Positions 1 to 7,640 of a stretch of DNA of 12,121 bases are shown in pieces. Below the pieces are notes generated by a model that was not told the DNA's origin, searched no databases, and was given only the letters and a program-made list of their open reading frames with translations. Origin of the DNA: Clostridiales bacterium (lineage in GTDB: Bacteria > Bacillota > Clostridia > Oscillospirales > Acutalibacteraceae). Made by a program: the position numbers and the translations under genes. Within the stretch, counting starts at the first letter, position 1. Each line of letters opens with the position of its first letter. Where the stretch lies: contig JAAVYX010000131.1 in NCBI GenBank assembly GCA_022791355.1, forward strand, positions 1 through 12,121, written 5' to 3'.

Positions 1-21
1 ATTTTCGCACAGGACGAGTGG

Positions 22-79
22 CCACAAGGAAAAAAGCGCGGGAATACTTTGTGTATTCCCAGCATTTTTGACGCAGTGG
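22..79. repeat. Long imperfect inverted repeat, possible bidirectional terminator or REP-like element
   Basis: The core is a perfect 8-bp stem, GGGAATAC (40-47) with GTATTCCC (53-60), around a 5-base loop. Flanking it, AAAAA at 31-35 faces TTTTT at 65-69, and CCAC (22-25) pairs with GTGG (76-79), so the whole 58 bases fold back imperfectly. A-tract, stem and T-tract together look like a bidirectional Rho-independent terminator, which would close an unseen upstream gene. The length and near-symmetry would also fit a small dispersed intergenic repeat. No second copy is present in this window. Confidence 0.5.
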
Positions 80-317
80 ACCCCCTTATGTGTAGAATAT
101 AGAATATGACGGCAATTCCGATTTTTCAAACTGCCCCTAGTTTCCTAAGGAATGAAGCGTCCAAATCAAAAGGTAAAAATAGCTTAAGATCCTTAAGGTA
201 TAGTTAACGGGAGAACAGACGTATATTTTTACAATGTTTATTTATGTTTTTCCTGTGAATTGTTATATATACGCAATGCTTATCACTGCGAATGCAATTT
301 TATTGTATAATAGGAAA
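80..317. other. AT-rich non-coding leader with short palindromes
   Basis: I see no gene here. Composition is AT-rich and contrasts sharply with the GC-rich genes. Short palindromes are present: TTCCTAAGGAA at 142-152, CTTAAG at 183-188 and CCTTAAGG at 191-198. The first and last share a CCTnAGG-like core about 45 bases apart, roughly 120-180 bases upstream of the predicted promoter. They could be operator half-sites, but short palindromes are common in AT-rich DNA and no regulator is encoded nearby. Confidence 0.3.
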
Positions 318-326
318 TGTTATACT
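318..326 (+). promoter_or_regulatory. Probable extended -10 promoter for the GH115 gene
   Basis: TG at 318-319, one spacer base, then TATACT at 321-326 form an extended -10 element about 35 bases before the start codon. A -35 box at normal spacing is weak: only T-rich sequence lies around 297-303, which is tolerated for extended -10 promoters. A second candidate -10, TATAAT at 306-311, also lacks a convincing -35. This is recognised by pattern only. Confidence 0.35.
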
Positions 327-345
327 TAATAAAATAGAATCAAAC

Positions 346-352
346 AGGAGGT
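346..352 (+). promoter_or_regulatory. Ribosome binding site of the GH115 gene
   Basis: AGGAGGT is a near-perfect Shine-Dalgarno sequence, 8 bases before the ATG at 361. It fixes the start of the GH115 gene. The encoded protein begins with a proper signal peptide from this ATG. Confidence 0.85.
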
Positions 353-360
353 AAAATATT

Positions 361-3300
361 ATGAAATACGCGAGCAAGGGTGTGGCGGCGGCGCTGGCCG
401 CTTCCATGCTGCTGGGGCTGCTGCCGCCCGGTATATCCGCGGCCGCCGCAGACGACGGTTTTACCCTGTACGACGGCGCGACGGCGGCCGCCGTCTATGT
501 GGATACCGACGGTGCGGGCACAACCGAGTGGCCTCAGGTGGTGCGTGCGGCGGGCGACCTCTGCGGGGACGTGGAAACGGTCACCGGCAAACGGCCTCAA
601 CTGACCGATTCGGCCAAGGGACTTAGTAAGCGGGCGGTCATCGCCGGTACGTTGGGTCACAGCGATTTGATCGACCTCCTGGCCCAGGAGGGCAAGCTGG
701 ACATTTCGGGCGTACAGGGCCAGTGGGAGGCCTTCACCATGCAGGTGGTGGAGAATCCCTGCGACGGGGTGGAGCAGGCCCTGGTCATCGCCGGCAGCGA
801 CAAGCGGGGCGCGATTTACGGGTTATATGAGCTGTCGGCCCAGATCGGCGTCTCTCCCTGGACCTGGTGGGGCGACGTACCCGCGGCCCATAAGGACCGG
901 GTGGTCCTCGCCAAGGCACAGATCGAAAAAACCGAGAAGCCCGACGTAAAGTATCGGGGCATTTTCCTAAACGACGAGGAGAATTTCGAATACTGGTCCC
1001 GGCTGCTGGAAAACGATACCGACAGTCCCGGAACCCCCAACGCAAATACATACGCCAAGGTCTTCGAGCTGCTGCTGCGCCTGAAGGCCAATACTCTCTG
1101 GCCGGCCATGCACGAGCAGTCCGACGCCTTCAATAAGTATCTCAACCCCGCAACCGGCGTTTCCTACAACGCCGAGAAGGCGGACGAATACGGTATCGTC
1201 ATGGGAACCTCCCACTGCGAGATGCTCCTGCGTAACAACGCCTCGGAGTGGACGCCCTGGTGCGAGGCCAATGTGGGCAAATACAATTTGCAAAAGGTGG
1301 ATAACAACTGGAGCGCCAGCTACGACTATACCGTCAATCCCCAGGCCATGGAGGCCTACTGGGAAGAAGCGGTGGCCCGCAACTACAAGTTTGACAATAT
1401 GTACGTCATCGGCCTGCGGGGGGTCCACGACGGCTCCATCAACTGTAAGAACCTGGCCGACAAGAGCGCGGCCGGCCGGGCCGGCGTGGTCAAGAAGGCC
1501 ATCGAGGCCCAGGTGCGGATTGTGGAGAAGTACGAGCAGAAGTACGCCCAGGAGACCGGCGAGCAGAAGAACTTTTTAACCGTTTACTGCTCCTATAAAG
1601 AGGCGGCCGAGTACTTCCAGTACGACATCTCCCTGCCCGAGGATACGGTCATCATCTGGGGCGACGATAACTACGGCTACGTCCGGGAGGTGAGCACGGC
1701 CAAGGAGCTGGAGAAGTATCCCAACGCCGGCGTGTACTACCACGTTTCCTACCTGGGCGCGCCGCTGAGCTATCTTTGGGTGGCCTCCACGCCGCTGGAG
1801 CAGATTTACGCCGAGATGAGCAAGTCCTACAACGCCGGTTCGGACGATTGCTGGATTCTCAACGTGGGCGACTTAAAGCCGGCCGAGGTTCCCATGGAGT
1901 TTTTCCTGACCATGGCCTGGGATTTCGGCCGCTATACCGACGAGACGGTGGACGATTTCTACAAAATGCTGGGCAAGCGGGACTTTGGGCTAAGCGACGC
2001 CGACGCGGCGGCCTTAGCGGAGGTCCTGGCGGCCTATTATCAGGTGGCCGACGCCAAGAAGCCGGAGTTTTTCGGCAAGAGCGTGGGCACCAGCTACAGC
2101 GCGGTGGAATACGGCGACGAGGCCCAGCGGCAGCTAAACCGCATGGCCGAGGCCGAGGCCGCGTCGGCCCGCATCTACGAGAGCCTGCCGGCCGAACGGA
2201 AGGACGCCTATTACCAAATGGCGCATTATATGGTTCGGGCCTTAAAGCTGACCTTGGAAAAGCACATCTATGAGCAGAAAAACCAGCTCTACGCCCGGCA
2301 GGGCCGGCTGGCCAGCGTCAACGCATACGGGCAGGCGGCGCTGGACGCTTACAGCCAGATTCTGGCCGATTTGAAATATTACAATAAAACCGTGTCCGGC
2401 GGCCGCTGGGACGGTATTCTGGATCCCTACAACGGCACCCGGGGCCTGCCCGCCATCAGCGCCAAGCCCAACGTGGTGATGCTGAGCGAGGAAAGCGCCG
2501 TGGAGGGGATCGGTTCGGTCTGCGAGGGACAGTCGGCCGGAACCGAGGATATCACCCTGCAATTCGACTCTCTCAATGACCAGACCCGGTTTATCGACGT
2601 CTTCAACACCGGCCTGACCGCCGCCTCCTACCGTGTGCAGGCCAGCAGCGGCCTGACGGTCGCCCGTGCCGACGGCTCGGTCCACACCGGCGCGGCTGCC
2701 GTGGAGGTGGAGGAGCGGCTGCGGATATCGGTGGATTGGAGCAGGCTGCCCGCAGGGGAGAGCCAGGGCTCGATTGTCATCTCCGACGATAAGGGGTATG
2801 AACAGACCTACCCGGTCAAGCTGACCAAGGCCGAGATAGACCCCGCGGCCCAGACCGCCGCCGGCCATAGGGGCTACTATGAGATAGACGGTCAGGTCTC
2901 CATCGAGGCCGAGCATTACAGTAAGAATGTGACGGTAAACGGCCAGTCCTGGCAGGTTGTAAGGGGTCTGGGCCGGGGTACCGACGTGATGAAGTGCTTC
3001 CCCGACCTGTCGGGGGACAGCGTGCGTATCGACGCAAACTATGAGACGGCCTCTCCCTATCTGGAATATGAGGTCTATTTTACCAACACCGGTAAATACG
3101 ACCTTTCCTTCTACCGGCTGCCCACCCTTAACGAGGGGGCCAATAAGAGCAACCGTACCGCCTTCCAGTTCGACGGGGGAGAGGTCTACCTCTTCCGGGG
3201 CAACAGCAAGGTGGACAACGAGCACGGCAACGCCGCCTGGCGGCTGGGCGTGGTGGACCATGTGGAGGTGCTAAAGCACAGCGTTACCGTTTCCGCTCCC

Positions 3301-6300
3301 GGCTGGCATGCCATCCGCATTTACAAATGCGACGCCGGCGCGGCCTTTGATAAAATCGTGCTCCAGCAGACGGTTAAGAGCTCTCTGCTGGGCGCGCCCG
3401 AAACCTTCAACACCGCGGCCGATTATCAGGCTCCCGCCGTGGGTATGCCGCCGGTCTTTGCCCTGTCGGATATCACGTATGGGGACGATAGGGTGCAAAA
3501 GAGCTTTCTGTTCGATTTCCGGGCCGACCCGGCCGGGGCCAACGAGGGCTATCTAGGCGTAGACAATAAGACGGTCCGCTCGGTGGCCGGCGGTTACGCC
3601 TGGGACGCCGACACCCTGTCGGGTGTGAAAGCATATACCCGCACTGCGAACTCCACCTCTGCCCGGGACAACGGCTTTGTCAGCGGCAATGCGACGGCCG
3701 GATTTACGGTTTTGCTCTCGGAGCCTGGCCAATACGTGGTGGGCCTTGCCATCGGCGACCGGCAGACGGCCGGAGTAGCGGCCAAGAACATGAAGGTCAC
3801 GGCCAACGGCAAGGAGCTGTTCAGCGGCTTCAGCCTGACGGCCGGGCGCACGGTCGAAAAGGGCTTTGTGGTGGATGTGACCGGCTCCCAGCTCCGCCTG
3901 GAGTTTTCGGGGGACAGCTGGACCCTGGCCGCCCTGGAGGTTGCCCCCTACAATCCGCCGCCCAAAAACGACGGAACCGGCGTTTTTGTCCCCGACGGCA
4001 AGGGGGATATCAACATAGAGGCCGAGGCGGCCTTGGAGCAGTCGGCCTACGCCTACAGCAAGGCGGGGACCGACCCGGATAACTCCAGCTGGATGGAGTC
4101 CTTCGGCAGCAGCGGTACGGGTATGTACTGCGGCCCCAACAAGGGCAACCAGTTCACCAGCACCAATATCAATGAAAACAAGGGTCCCAAGCTCTTCTAT
4201 CAGATCGACTTTGCCCGCGCCGGCTCCTACGACGTATGGGTTTTGGTCAAGACCCAGGCCGACGTGGACGATTCCATCCAGGTCTCCCTGGACGGCGGCG
4301 CCCCCGTCACCTTGAACGATACCAAAAATACCGGCGGCGCTTTCCGCTGGGTTAAGGTTCCCTCTCAGATTTCCGTGAGCGCGGCCGGCCTGCACACCTT
4401 CTCGGTCTGGGAGCGGGAGGACGGCTTCCTGGTGGATAAAATCGTCCTGACCCAGGGGGCCGGTCCCTCCGGACTGGGCGGCAAAATGTGCAGGGAAGGC
4501 GGGTCGGTGGACCGTTCCGCCCTGAACGCCCTGATCGAGGAGGCCGAAAAGTATACGGCCGGCGAATATCTGCCCGACTCCTTCGCCGTATTGCAAACCG
4601 CCTTGCAGGCGGCGAGAGGCCTGTCCGCAAGCGCCGGCCAGAGCCAGGTCGACGCGGCCCTCTCCCGTTTACAGCAGGCCCTGGACGGTCTGATGAAAAA
4701 GTCGGTTCTGGACGCCGACGTCACCGATGGTCTCGTAGCCCAGTATACCTTTGAGGGGAACTGGAAAAACAGTCTGAACCGGGATGAGACGGCTACGGCC
4801 CACGGCTCCTCCGCCCTTGCGCAGGAGGAGGGCAGGGGACAGGTGGCCAAGGTGGGCGGCGGCTCCCGGGTGGCCTTCCCCAATCCCCTGTACGGGCAGG
4901 CCCTGTCCGACGGTCTGACCATCTCCTTCTGGGCCAAGGGCGACACCATGGGCGATTACGAGTGCCTCTGGTCGGCCTCGGATAATATCAACTTTGTCTG
5001 GCTGGCCGGCGGCCCCTATTTCGGCTACTCCGGCTCCAGAGGCTATATTGATATGAATAAGCCGGACAATGTGCCCGGCGCTACCGACAAGCTGCGGTAT
5101 CTGCAAACCGGCCGGTGGTATCATCTGACCACCACCATCACCGAAAGCGAAGCGGTGGTATACGTAAACGGCAAGCCCTTCCTCTCCACCGCCGACCCCA
5201 ACTACACGGCCGGATATAACCCCGAGGACCTGACCCGGGTTCTGGACCTGCTCCGGCAGGCGCGTACCATCCAGTTGGGCGCTACCCCCGGCTGGTGGGG
5301 CTCGGCCAACTTCTATGCCGACGATTTCACCCTCTACGACCGGGCCCTGACGGCCGACCAGGCCGCCAAGCTCTCCCTGAACGCGGTCGACAAGACCCCC
5401 CTGCTGGAGGCCATAGAGAAGGCCCGGACCGAAGCGGCCAAGACCGATCTCTATCTGCCCGACAGCATCGCGGCCTATGAAGCCGAGATTCAGAAGGCCG
5501 AAGGCGTTCTGTACAATACGGCGGTCACCGACGGGATGATCGCCAAGGCCGTTGCCGATTTGGAGGCGGCCAAGGGCCTTTTGAAGACCAAAAGCGACGA
5601 GGACAAGGCCGCGGCGGCCGTCGACGCCTTGATCGCCGCCCTGCCCGCTCCGGAGGAGCTGACCGAGGCCGACGCGGAGCAAGTGGCCGCCGCCCGTAAG
5701 GCCTACGCCGCCCTGACCGAATACGGACAAAGTAAGGTGACCAAGCTGGATATCCTGCTGGCGGCCGAGGAGCGTATGGCGGCCTTCAACAATCAGGCGG
5801 CCATTCGGAATCTGGTCTGTCACGACGGGGCCAACCGGCTCAACTGGGTGGTGCGTACAAACGCCCAGGAGGGCGTGCAGGCCTACAGCGACCGTACCAT
5901 TACCTTCCGCCAGCTTCCCGATACCCTCAAGGGACGGGACTGGATCCGTACGGCCATGAACTCCAAGCTCTGGAACGGGGGAGAGTATCTCTGCGAATTT
6001 GACGTGACGGTCGCCGGCGATATATATGTGGGATTGGACGAGGTTGTTCCCCGTCCGGACTGGCTGGGCGACGCGGCCGGCTTCCAGCGTACCGAGCAGA
6101 CCGTCGTCCTCAACGGGACCGACAGTATCCTGCGGCTCTACCGCCGGGCGGTGACCGCCGGGGAGCATGTCAAGCTGGGTTATGTGGGCATGGACCGGGC
6201 CTGCTATCTGGTCTTTGCCGACCATGTGACCGCCCAGGTTCAGCCGGAGAAGAAGCCCCAGAAGAATTTGTCCCAGACCCTCAAGGTGGCCTGCGTGGGC

Positions 6301-7290
6301 GACAGCATTACCTACGGCTCCGGCGCGTCCGACCGGGATCAGACCTGCTATCCGCCCCAGCTGCAAAAGCTGCTTGGAGAGAGCTACGATGTGCGCAACT
6401 TCGGTCTTGGCGGCACGACTATGATGAACAGCACCGACAAGCCCTATACCGCCCAGCAGCAGTTTGCGGACAGTAAGAGCTTCCTGCCGGATATCGTCAT
6501 CATTATGCTGGGCACCAACGATTCCAAGCCCAAGAACAGCGGCAAGCTCGACGCCGAGTACAAGCGGGACGCGCTGGCCCTGATCGACGCCTATAAAAAC
6601 CTGCGTTCCAAGCCCAAGGTTTATATCGCTACCTCTCCCTATGTCATGGGTCATAAGGACAATCCCGGCAGCAACGATATCGTCAGCGAGGTTGTGGCGG
6701 ACAAAATTGTACCGCTGCAAAGGGAGATCGCCCGAGAGACCGGCTGTGAACTCATCGACGTTTTCGCGGCCACGGCCGAGCAGAGCATCTTCCCGGACAA
6801 CGTCCACCCCAACGACGAGGGATACCAGCTGATTGCCGATGTTTTCTATACCGCCCTCTTTGACTATCTGCCGGACGGCGTGCAGGAGATCACCGACCGG
6901 AGCGCGCTGGACGCCCTGATGGCCGCATGCGCCGGTCTGAAGGAGGCCGACTATACTCCCGCCAGCTGGCAGCTTCTCCAGAAAGCCCTGGAGGACGCTG
7001 GACAGCTTCCGGCCGAGGCCAGTCAGGTGCAGATCGACCAGGCTGCGGCGGCTATCGAGTCGGCGAAAAAGAATTTACAGCCTGCGGCGAATATCATTCC
7101 CGGCGATATGGATAAGAATGGGAACGTGACCATCCAGGATGTGATGGAGGCCTGCAAGGTGCTGGCCCGGCAGTCGGCCGGAAAGGCCCCTACCGCGGAC
7201 GAGATGGCCCGGGGCAACCTGGACGGGGACGATAAATTCAGTATCGGCGACGTGATGGAAATCTGTAAGATTTTGGCGCGCAAGGCGTAG
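361..7290 (+). CDS. Secreted multimodular GH115 alpha-glucuronidase with SGNH esterase and dockerin
   Basis: A complete 2309-residue exoenzyme. The signal peptide covers about residues 1-28, with a hydrophobic core and an Ala-rich cleavage region. GH115 catalytic hallmarks follow: RGIFLNDEE (199-207), GTSHCE (282-287), GLRGVHDG (351-358), WGDDNYGY (433-440), YYHVSYLGAPLSYLW (459-473) and WILNVGDLKP (498-507). An Ig-like sandwich (about 705-835) and the GH115 C-terminal domain (about 840-1005) complete this unit. GH115 enzymes remove alpha-1,2-linked (4-O-methyl)glucuronic acid from xylan. Downstream are a beta-sandwich (about 1020-1197), a CBM-like module (1216-1365), FIVAR (about 1386-1445), LamG (1457-1670), FIVAR plus a helical repeat (about 1678-1810), a pectinase-type sandwich (1816-1959), an SGNH esterase (1974-2170), FIVAR (2179-2240) and a dockerin (2246-2309). 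The SGNH motifs are intact: GDS with Ser1982, Gly2017, GTND (2051-2054) and the Asp2146/His2149 pair. The dockerin has two calcium loops, from Asp2249 and Asn2286. Catalytic-domain calls are firm; the binding modules and the esterase substrate are inferred. Confidence 0.96.
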   Translation: MKYASKGVAAALAASMLLGLLPPGISAAAADDGFTLYDGATAAAVYVDTDGAGTTEWPQVVRAAGDLCGDVETVTGKRPQLTDSAKGLSKRAVIAGTLGHSDLIDLLAQEGKLDISGVQGQWEAFTMQVVENPCDGVEQALVIAGSDKRGAIYGLYELSAQIGVSPWTWWGDVPAAHKDRVVLAKAQIEKTEKPDVKYRGIFLNDEENFEYWSRLLENDTDSPGTPNANTYAKVFELLLRLKANTLWPAMHEQSDAFNKYLNPATGVSYNAEKADEYGIVMGTSHCEMLLRNNASEWTPWCEANVGKYNLQKVDNNWSASYDYTVNPQAMEAYWEEAVARNYKFDNMYVIGLRGVHDGSINCKNLADKSAAGRAGVVKKAIEAQVRIVEKYEQKYAQETGEQKNFLTVYCSYKEAAEYFQYDISLPEDTVIIWGDDNYGYVREVSTAKELEKYPNAGVYYHVSYLGAPLSYLWVASTPLEQIYAEMSKSYNAGSDDCWILNVGDLKPAEVPMEFFLTMAWDFGRYTDETVDDFYKMLGKRDFGLSDADAAALAEVLAAYYQVADAKKPEFFGKSVGTSYSAVEYGDEAQRQLNRMAEAEAASARIYESLPAERKDAYYQMAHYMVRALKLTLEKHIYEQKNQLYARQGRLASVNAYGQAALDAYSQILADLKYYNKTVSGGRWDGILDPYNGTRGLPAISAKPNVVMLSEESAVEGIGSVCEGQSAGTEDITLQFDSLNDQTRFIDVFNTGLTAASYRVQASSGLTVARADGSVHTGAAAVEVEERLRISVDWSRLPAGESQGSIVISDDKGYEQTYPVKLTKAEIDPAAQTAAGHRGYYEIDGQVSIEAEHYSKNVTVNGQSWQVVRGLGRGTDVMKCFPDLSGDSVRIDANYETASPYLEYEVYFTNTGKYDLSFYRLPTLNEGANKSNRTAFQFDGGEVYLFRGNSKVDNEHGNAAWRLGVVDHVEVLKHSVTVSAPGWHAIRIYKCDAGAAFDKIVLQQTVKSSLLGAPETFNTAADYQAPAVGMPPVFALSDITYGDDRVQKSFLFDFRADPAGANEGYLGVDNKTVRSVAGGYAWDADTLSGVKAYTRTANSTSARDNGFVSGNATAGFTVLLSEPGQYVVGLAIGDRQTAGVAAKNMKVTANGKELFSGFSLTAGRTVEKGFVVDVTGSQLRLEFSGDSWTLAALEVAPYNPPPKNDGTGVFVPDGKGDINIEAEAALEQSAYAYSKAGTDPDNSSWMESFGSSGTGMYCGPNKGNQFTSTNINENKGPKLFYQIDFARAGSYDVWVLVKTQADVDDSIQVSLDGGAPVTLNDTKNTGGAFRWVKVPSQISVSAAGLHTFSVWEREDGFLVDKIVLTQGAGPSGLGGKMCREGGSVDRSALNALIEEAEKYTAGEYLPDSFAVLQTALQAARGLSASAGQSQVDAALSRLQQALDGLMKKSVLDADVTDGLVAQYTFEGNWKNSLNRDETATAHGSSALAQEEGRGQVAKVGGGSRVAFPNPLYGQALSDGLTISFWAKGDTMGDYECLWSASDNINFVWLAGGPYFGYSGSRGYIDMNKPDNVPGATDKLRYLQTGRWYHLTTTITESEAVVYVNGKPFLSTADPNYTAGYNPEDLTRVLDLLRQARTIQLGATPGWWGSANFYADDFTLYDRALTADQAAKLSLNAVDKTPLLEAIEKARTEAAKTDLYLPDSIAAYEAEIQKAEGVLYNTAVTDGMIAKAVADLEAAKGLLKTKSDEDKAAAAVDALIAALPAPEELTEADAEQVAAARKAYAALTEYGQSKVTKLDILLAAEERMAAFNNQAAIRNLVCHDGANRLNWVVRTNAQEGVQAYSDRTITFRQLPDTLKGRDWIRTAMNSKLWNGGEYLCEFDVTVAGDIYVGLDEVVPRPDWLGDAAGFQRTEQTVVLNGTDSILRLYRRAVTAGEHVKLGYVGMDRACYLVFADHVTAQVQPEKKPQKNLSQTLKVACVGDSITYGSGASDRDQTCYPPQLQKLLGESYDVRNFGLGGTTMMNSTDKPYTAQQQFADSKSFLPDIVIIMLGTNDSKPKNSGKLDAEYKRDALALIDAYKNLRSKPKVYIATSPYVMGHKDNPGSNDIVSEVVADKIVPLQREIARETGCELIDVFAATAEQSIFPDNVHPNDEGYQLIADVFYTALFDYLPDGVQEITDRSALDALMAACAGLKEADYTPASWQLLQKALEDAGQLPAEASQVQIDQAAAAIESAKKNLQPAANIIPGDMDKNGNVTIQDVMEACKVLARQSAGKAPTADEMARGNLDGDDKFSIGDVMEICKILARKA
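6280..6876 (+). other. SGNH/GDSL esterase domain inside the GH115 protein
   Basis: Residues 1974-2170 of the GH115 polypeptide form a full SGNH hydrolase with all four blocks. Block I is VGDSIT with nucleophile Ser1982, block II is NFGLGG with Gly2017, block III is GTND with Asn2053, and block V is DNVHPN with Asp2146 and His2149. SGNH carbohydrate esterases usually remove acetyl groups, and the sequence has the style of sialate-O-acetylesterase-like and xylan-esterase-like members. On the same chain as an alpha-glucuronidase, deacetylation of glucuronoxylan is the most economical guess. The exact ester is unknown. Confidence 0.85.
7126..7181 (+). repeat. Dockerin DNA repeat, copy 1
   Basis: This segment encodes the first helix of the GH115 dockerin (VTIQDVMEACKVLARQSAG). 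It matches 12066-12121 in the GH78 gene at 53 of 56 bases. The three differences (at 7140, 7155 and 7170) are all third-position and synonymous. The two genes therefore share an almost identical docking cassette. Confidence 0.9.
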
Positions 7291-7300
7291 GGAAGCGGAG

Positions 7301-7327
7301 AACCACCCTGTGTTTTGCAGGGTGGTT
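7301..7327 (+). terminator. Hairpin just after the GH115 stop codon
   Basis: AACCACCCTG (7301-7310) pairs perfectly with CAGGGTGGTT (7318-7327) around a 7-base loop, starting 11 bases after the TAG. The 10-bp stem and its position suggest transcript termination or 3'-end protection. The usual T-run is missing, since GAGCTTGTC follows. It is thus not a classic Rho-independent terminator, and read-through into the GH78 gene is possible. A separate 10-bp palindrome, TTGTCGACAA, sits immediately downstream at 7332-7341. Confidence 0.5.
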
Positions 7328-7347
7328 GAGCTTGTCGACAAAGCCGT

Positions 7348-7381
7348 GGGGGCTCTGGAAGGGGGGCGAGCCCCCTTCCAG
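7348..7381. repeat. GC-rich hairpin with a competing alternative fold
   Basis: CTGGAAGGGGG (7355-7365) pairs with CCCCCTTCCAG (7371-7381) in an 11-bp perfect stem with a 5-base loop. The alternative GGGGGCTC (7348-7355) pairs with GAGCCCCC (7368-7375) in 8 bp. The two use the same C-run and exclude each other. There is no T-tract after either one. Confidence 0.65.
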
Positions 7382-7389
7382 CTACCCTC

Positions 7390-7419
7390 CGACAAATCCC
7401 ATGGCCATGGGATTTGTCG
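7390..7419. repeat. Perfect 30-bp loop-less palindrome
   Basis: CGACAAATCCCATGG (7390-7404) is followed directly by its exact reverse complement (7405-7419), with no spacer. The centre carries two overlapping-style CCATGG sites. It can extrude a cruciform in DNA or form a hairpin in RNA. It could be a dimeric protein binding site, a REP-like element or a recombination relic. No gene is built around it; the short open frames crossing it look incidental. Confidence 0.8.
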
Positions 7420-7640
7420 TTGCCGCAACCGACGCGCATGTCGTCAGCTGCGACGTTGGAAGGCCTGCGCGACTGGGTATTGGAGAAATAAGAAAAGAGA
7501 ATCCGGCGCGAAACCTCGCGCAAAAATGGAAACAGCAAAATCAAATTTTCCACAAAGCCTCCCGATCACCTAAAGAAATGTAATAGCGATAAAAAAACCT
7601 GCCTGTTCATCTGAAAAAATAAAAAAGGAGGGAAAAGCGA
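7420..7640. other. Intergenic region between the two enzyme genes
   Basis: No convincing gene is seen. Two overlapping frames of about 85 codons (7310-7573 and 7326-7583) run through the hairpins and look fortuitous. A small hairpin, GCGCGA (7506-7511) with TCGCGC (7516-7521), precedes an A-run. GTTGC/GCAAC and CGTC/GACG mini-stems occur around 7419-7456. The composition shifts from GC-rich (up to about 7480) to AT-rich near 7520-7635, as expected of a leader before the GH78 gene. No strong promoter stands out; TGTAAT near 7579 is a weak -10 candidate. Confidence 0.4.

Noticed and set aside
1..360. A coding gene or riboswitch in the left leader
   Set aside because: The region is AT-rich with frequent stops in all frames, and I recognise no conserved riboswitch core.
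4669..6807. A 712-codon open frame on the minus strand inside the GH115 gene
   Set aside because: It runs in codon register with the sense gene. The sense strand here avoids TTA, CTA and TCA codons, which leaves the antisense without stops. The product has no recognisable domain, while the sense frame encodes conserved modules.
7290..7480. CRISPR array or tRNA in the hairpin-rich spacer
   Set aside because: No regularly spaced direct repeats and no cloverleaf or T-arm pattern are present; the stems are all different.
7310..7583. Two overlapping short plus-strand frames and minus-strand frames in the intergenic region
   Set aside because: They cross the hairpins and the perfect palindrome, lack convincing ribosome binding sites and show no domain. 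The palindrome itself yields the same peptide on both strands, a sign of non-coding origin.
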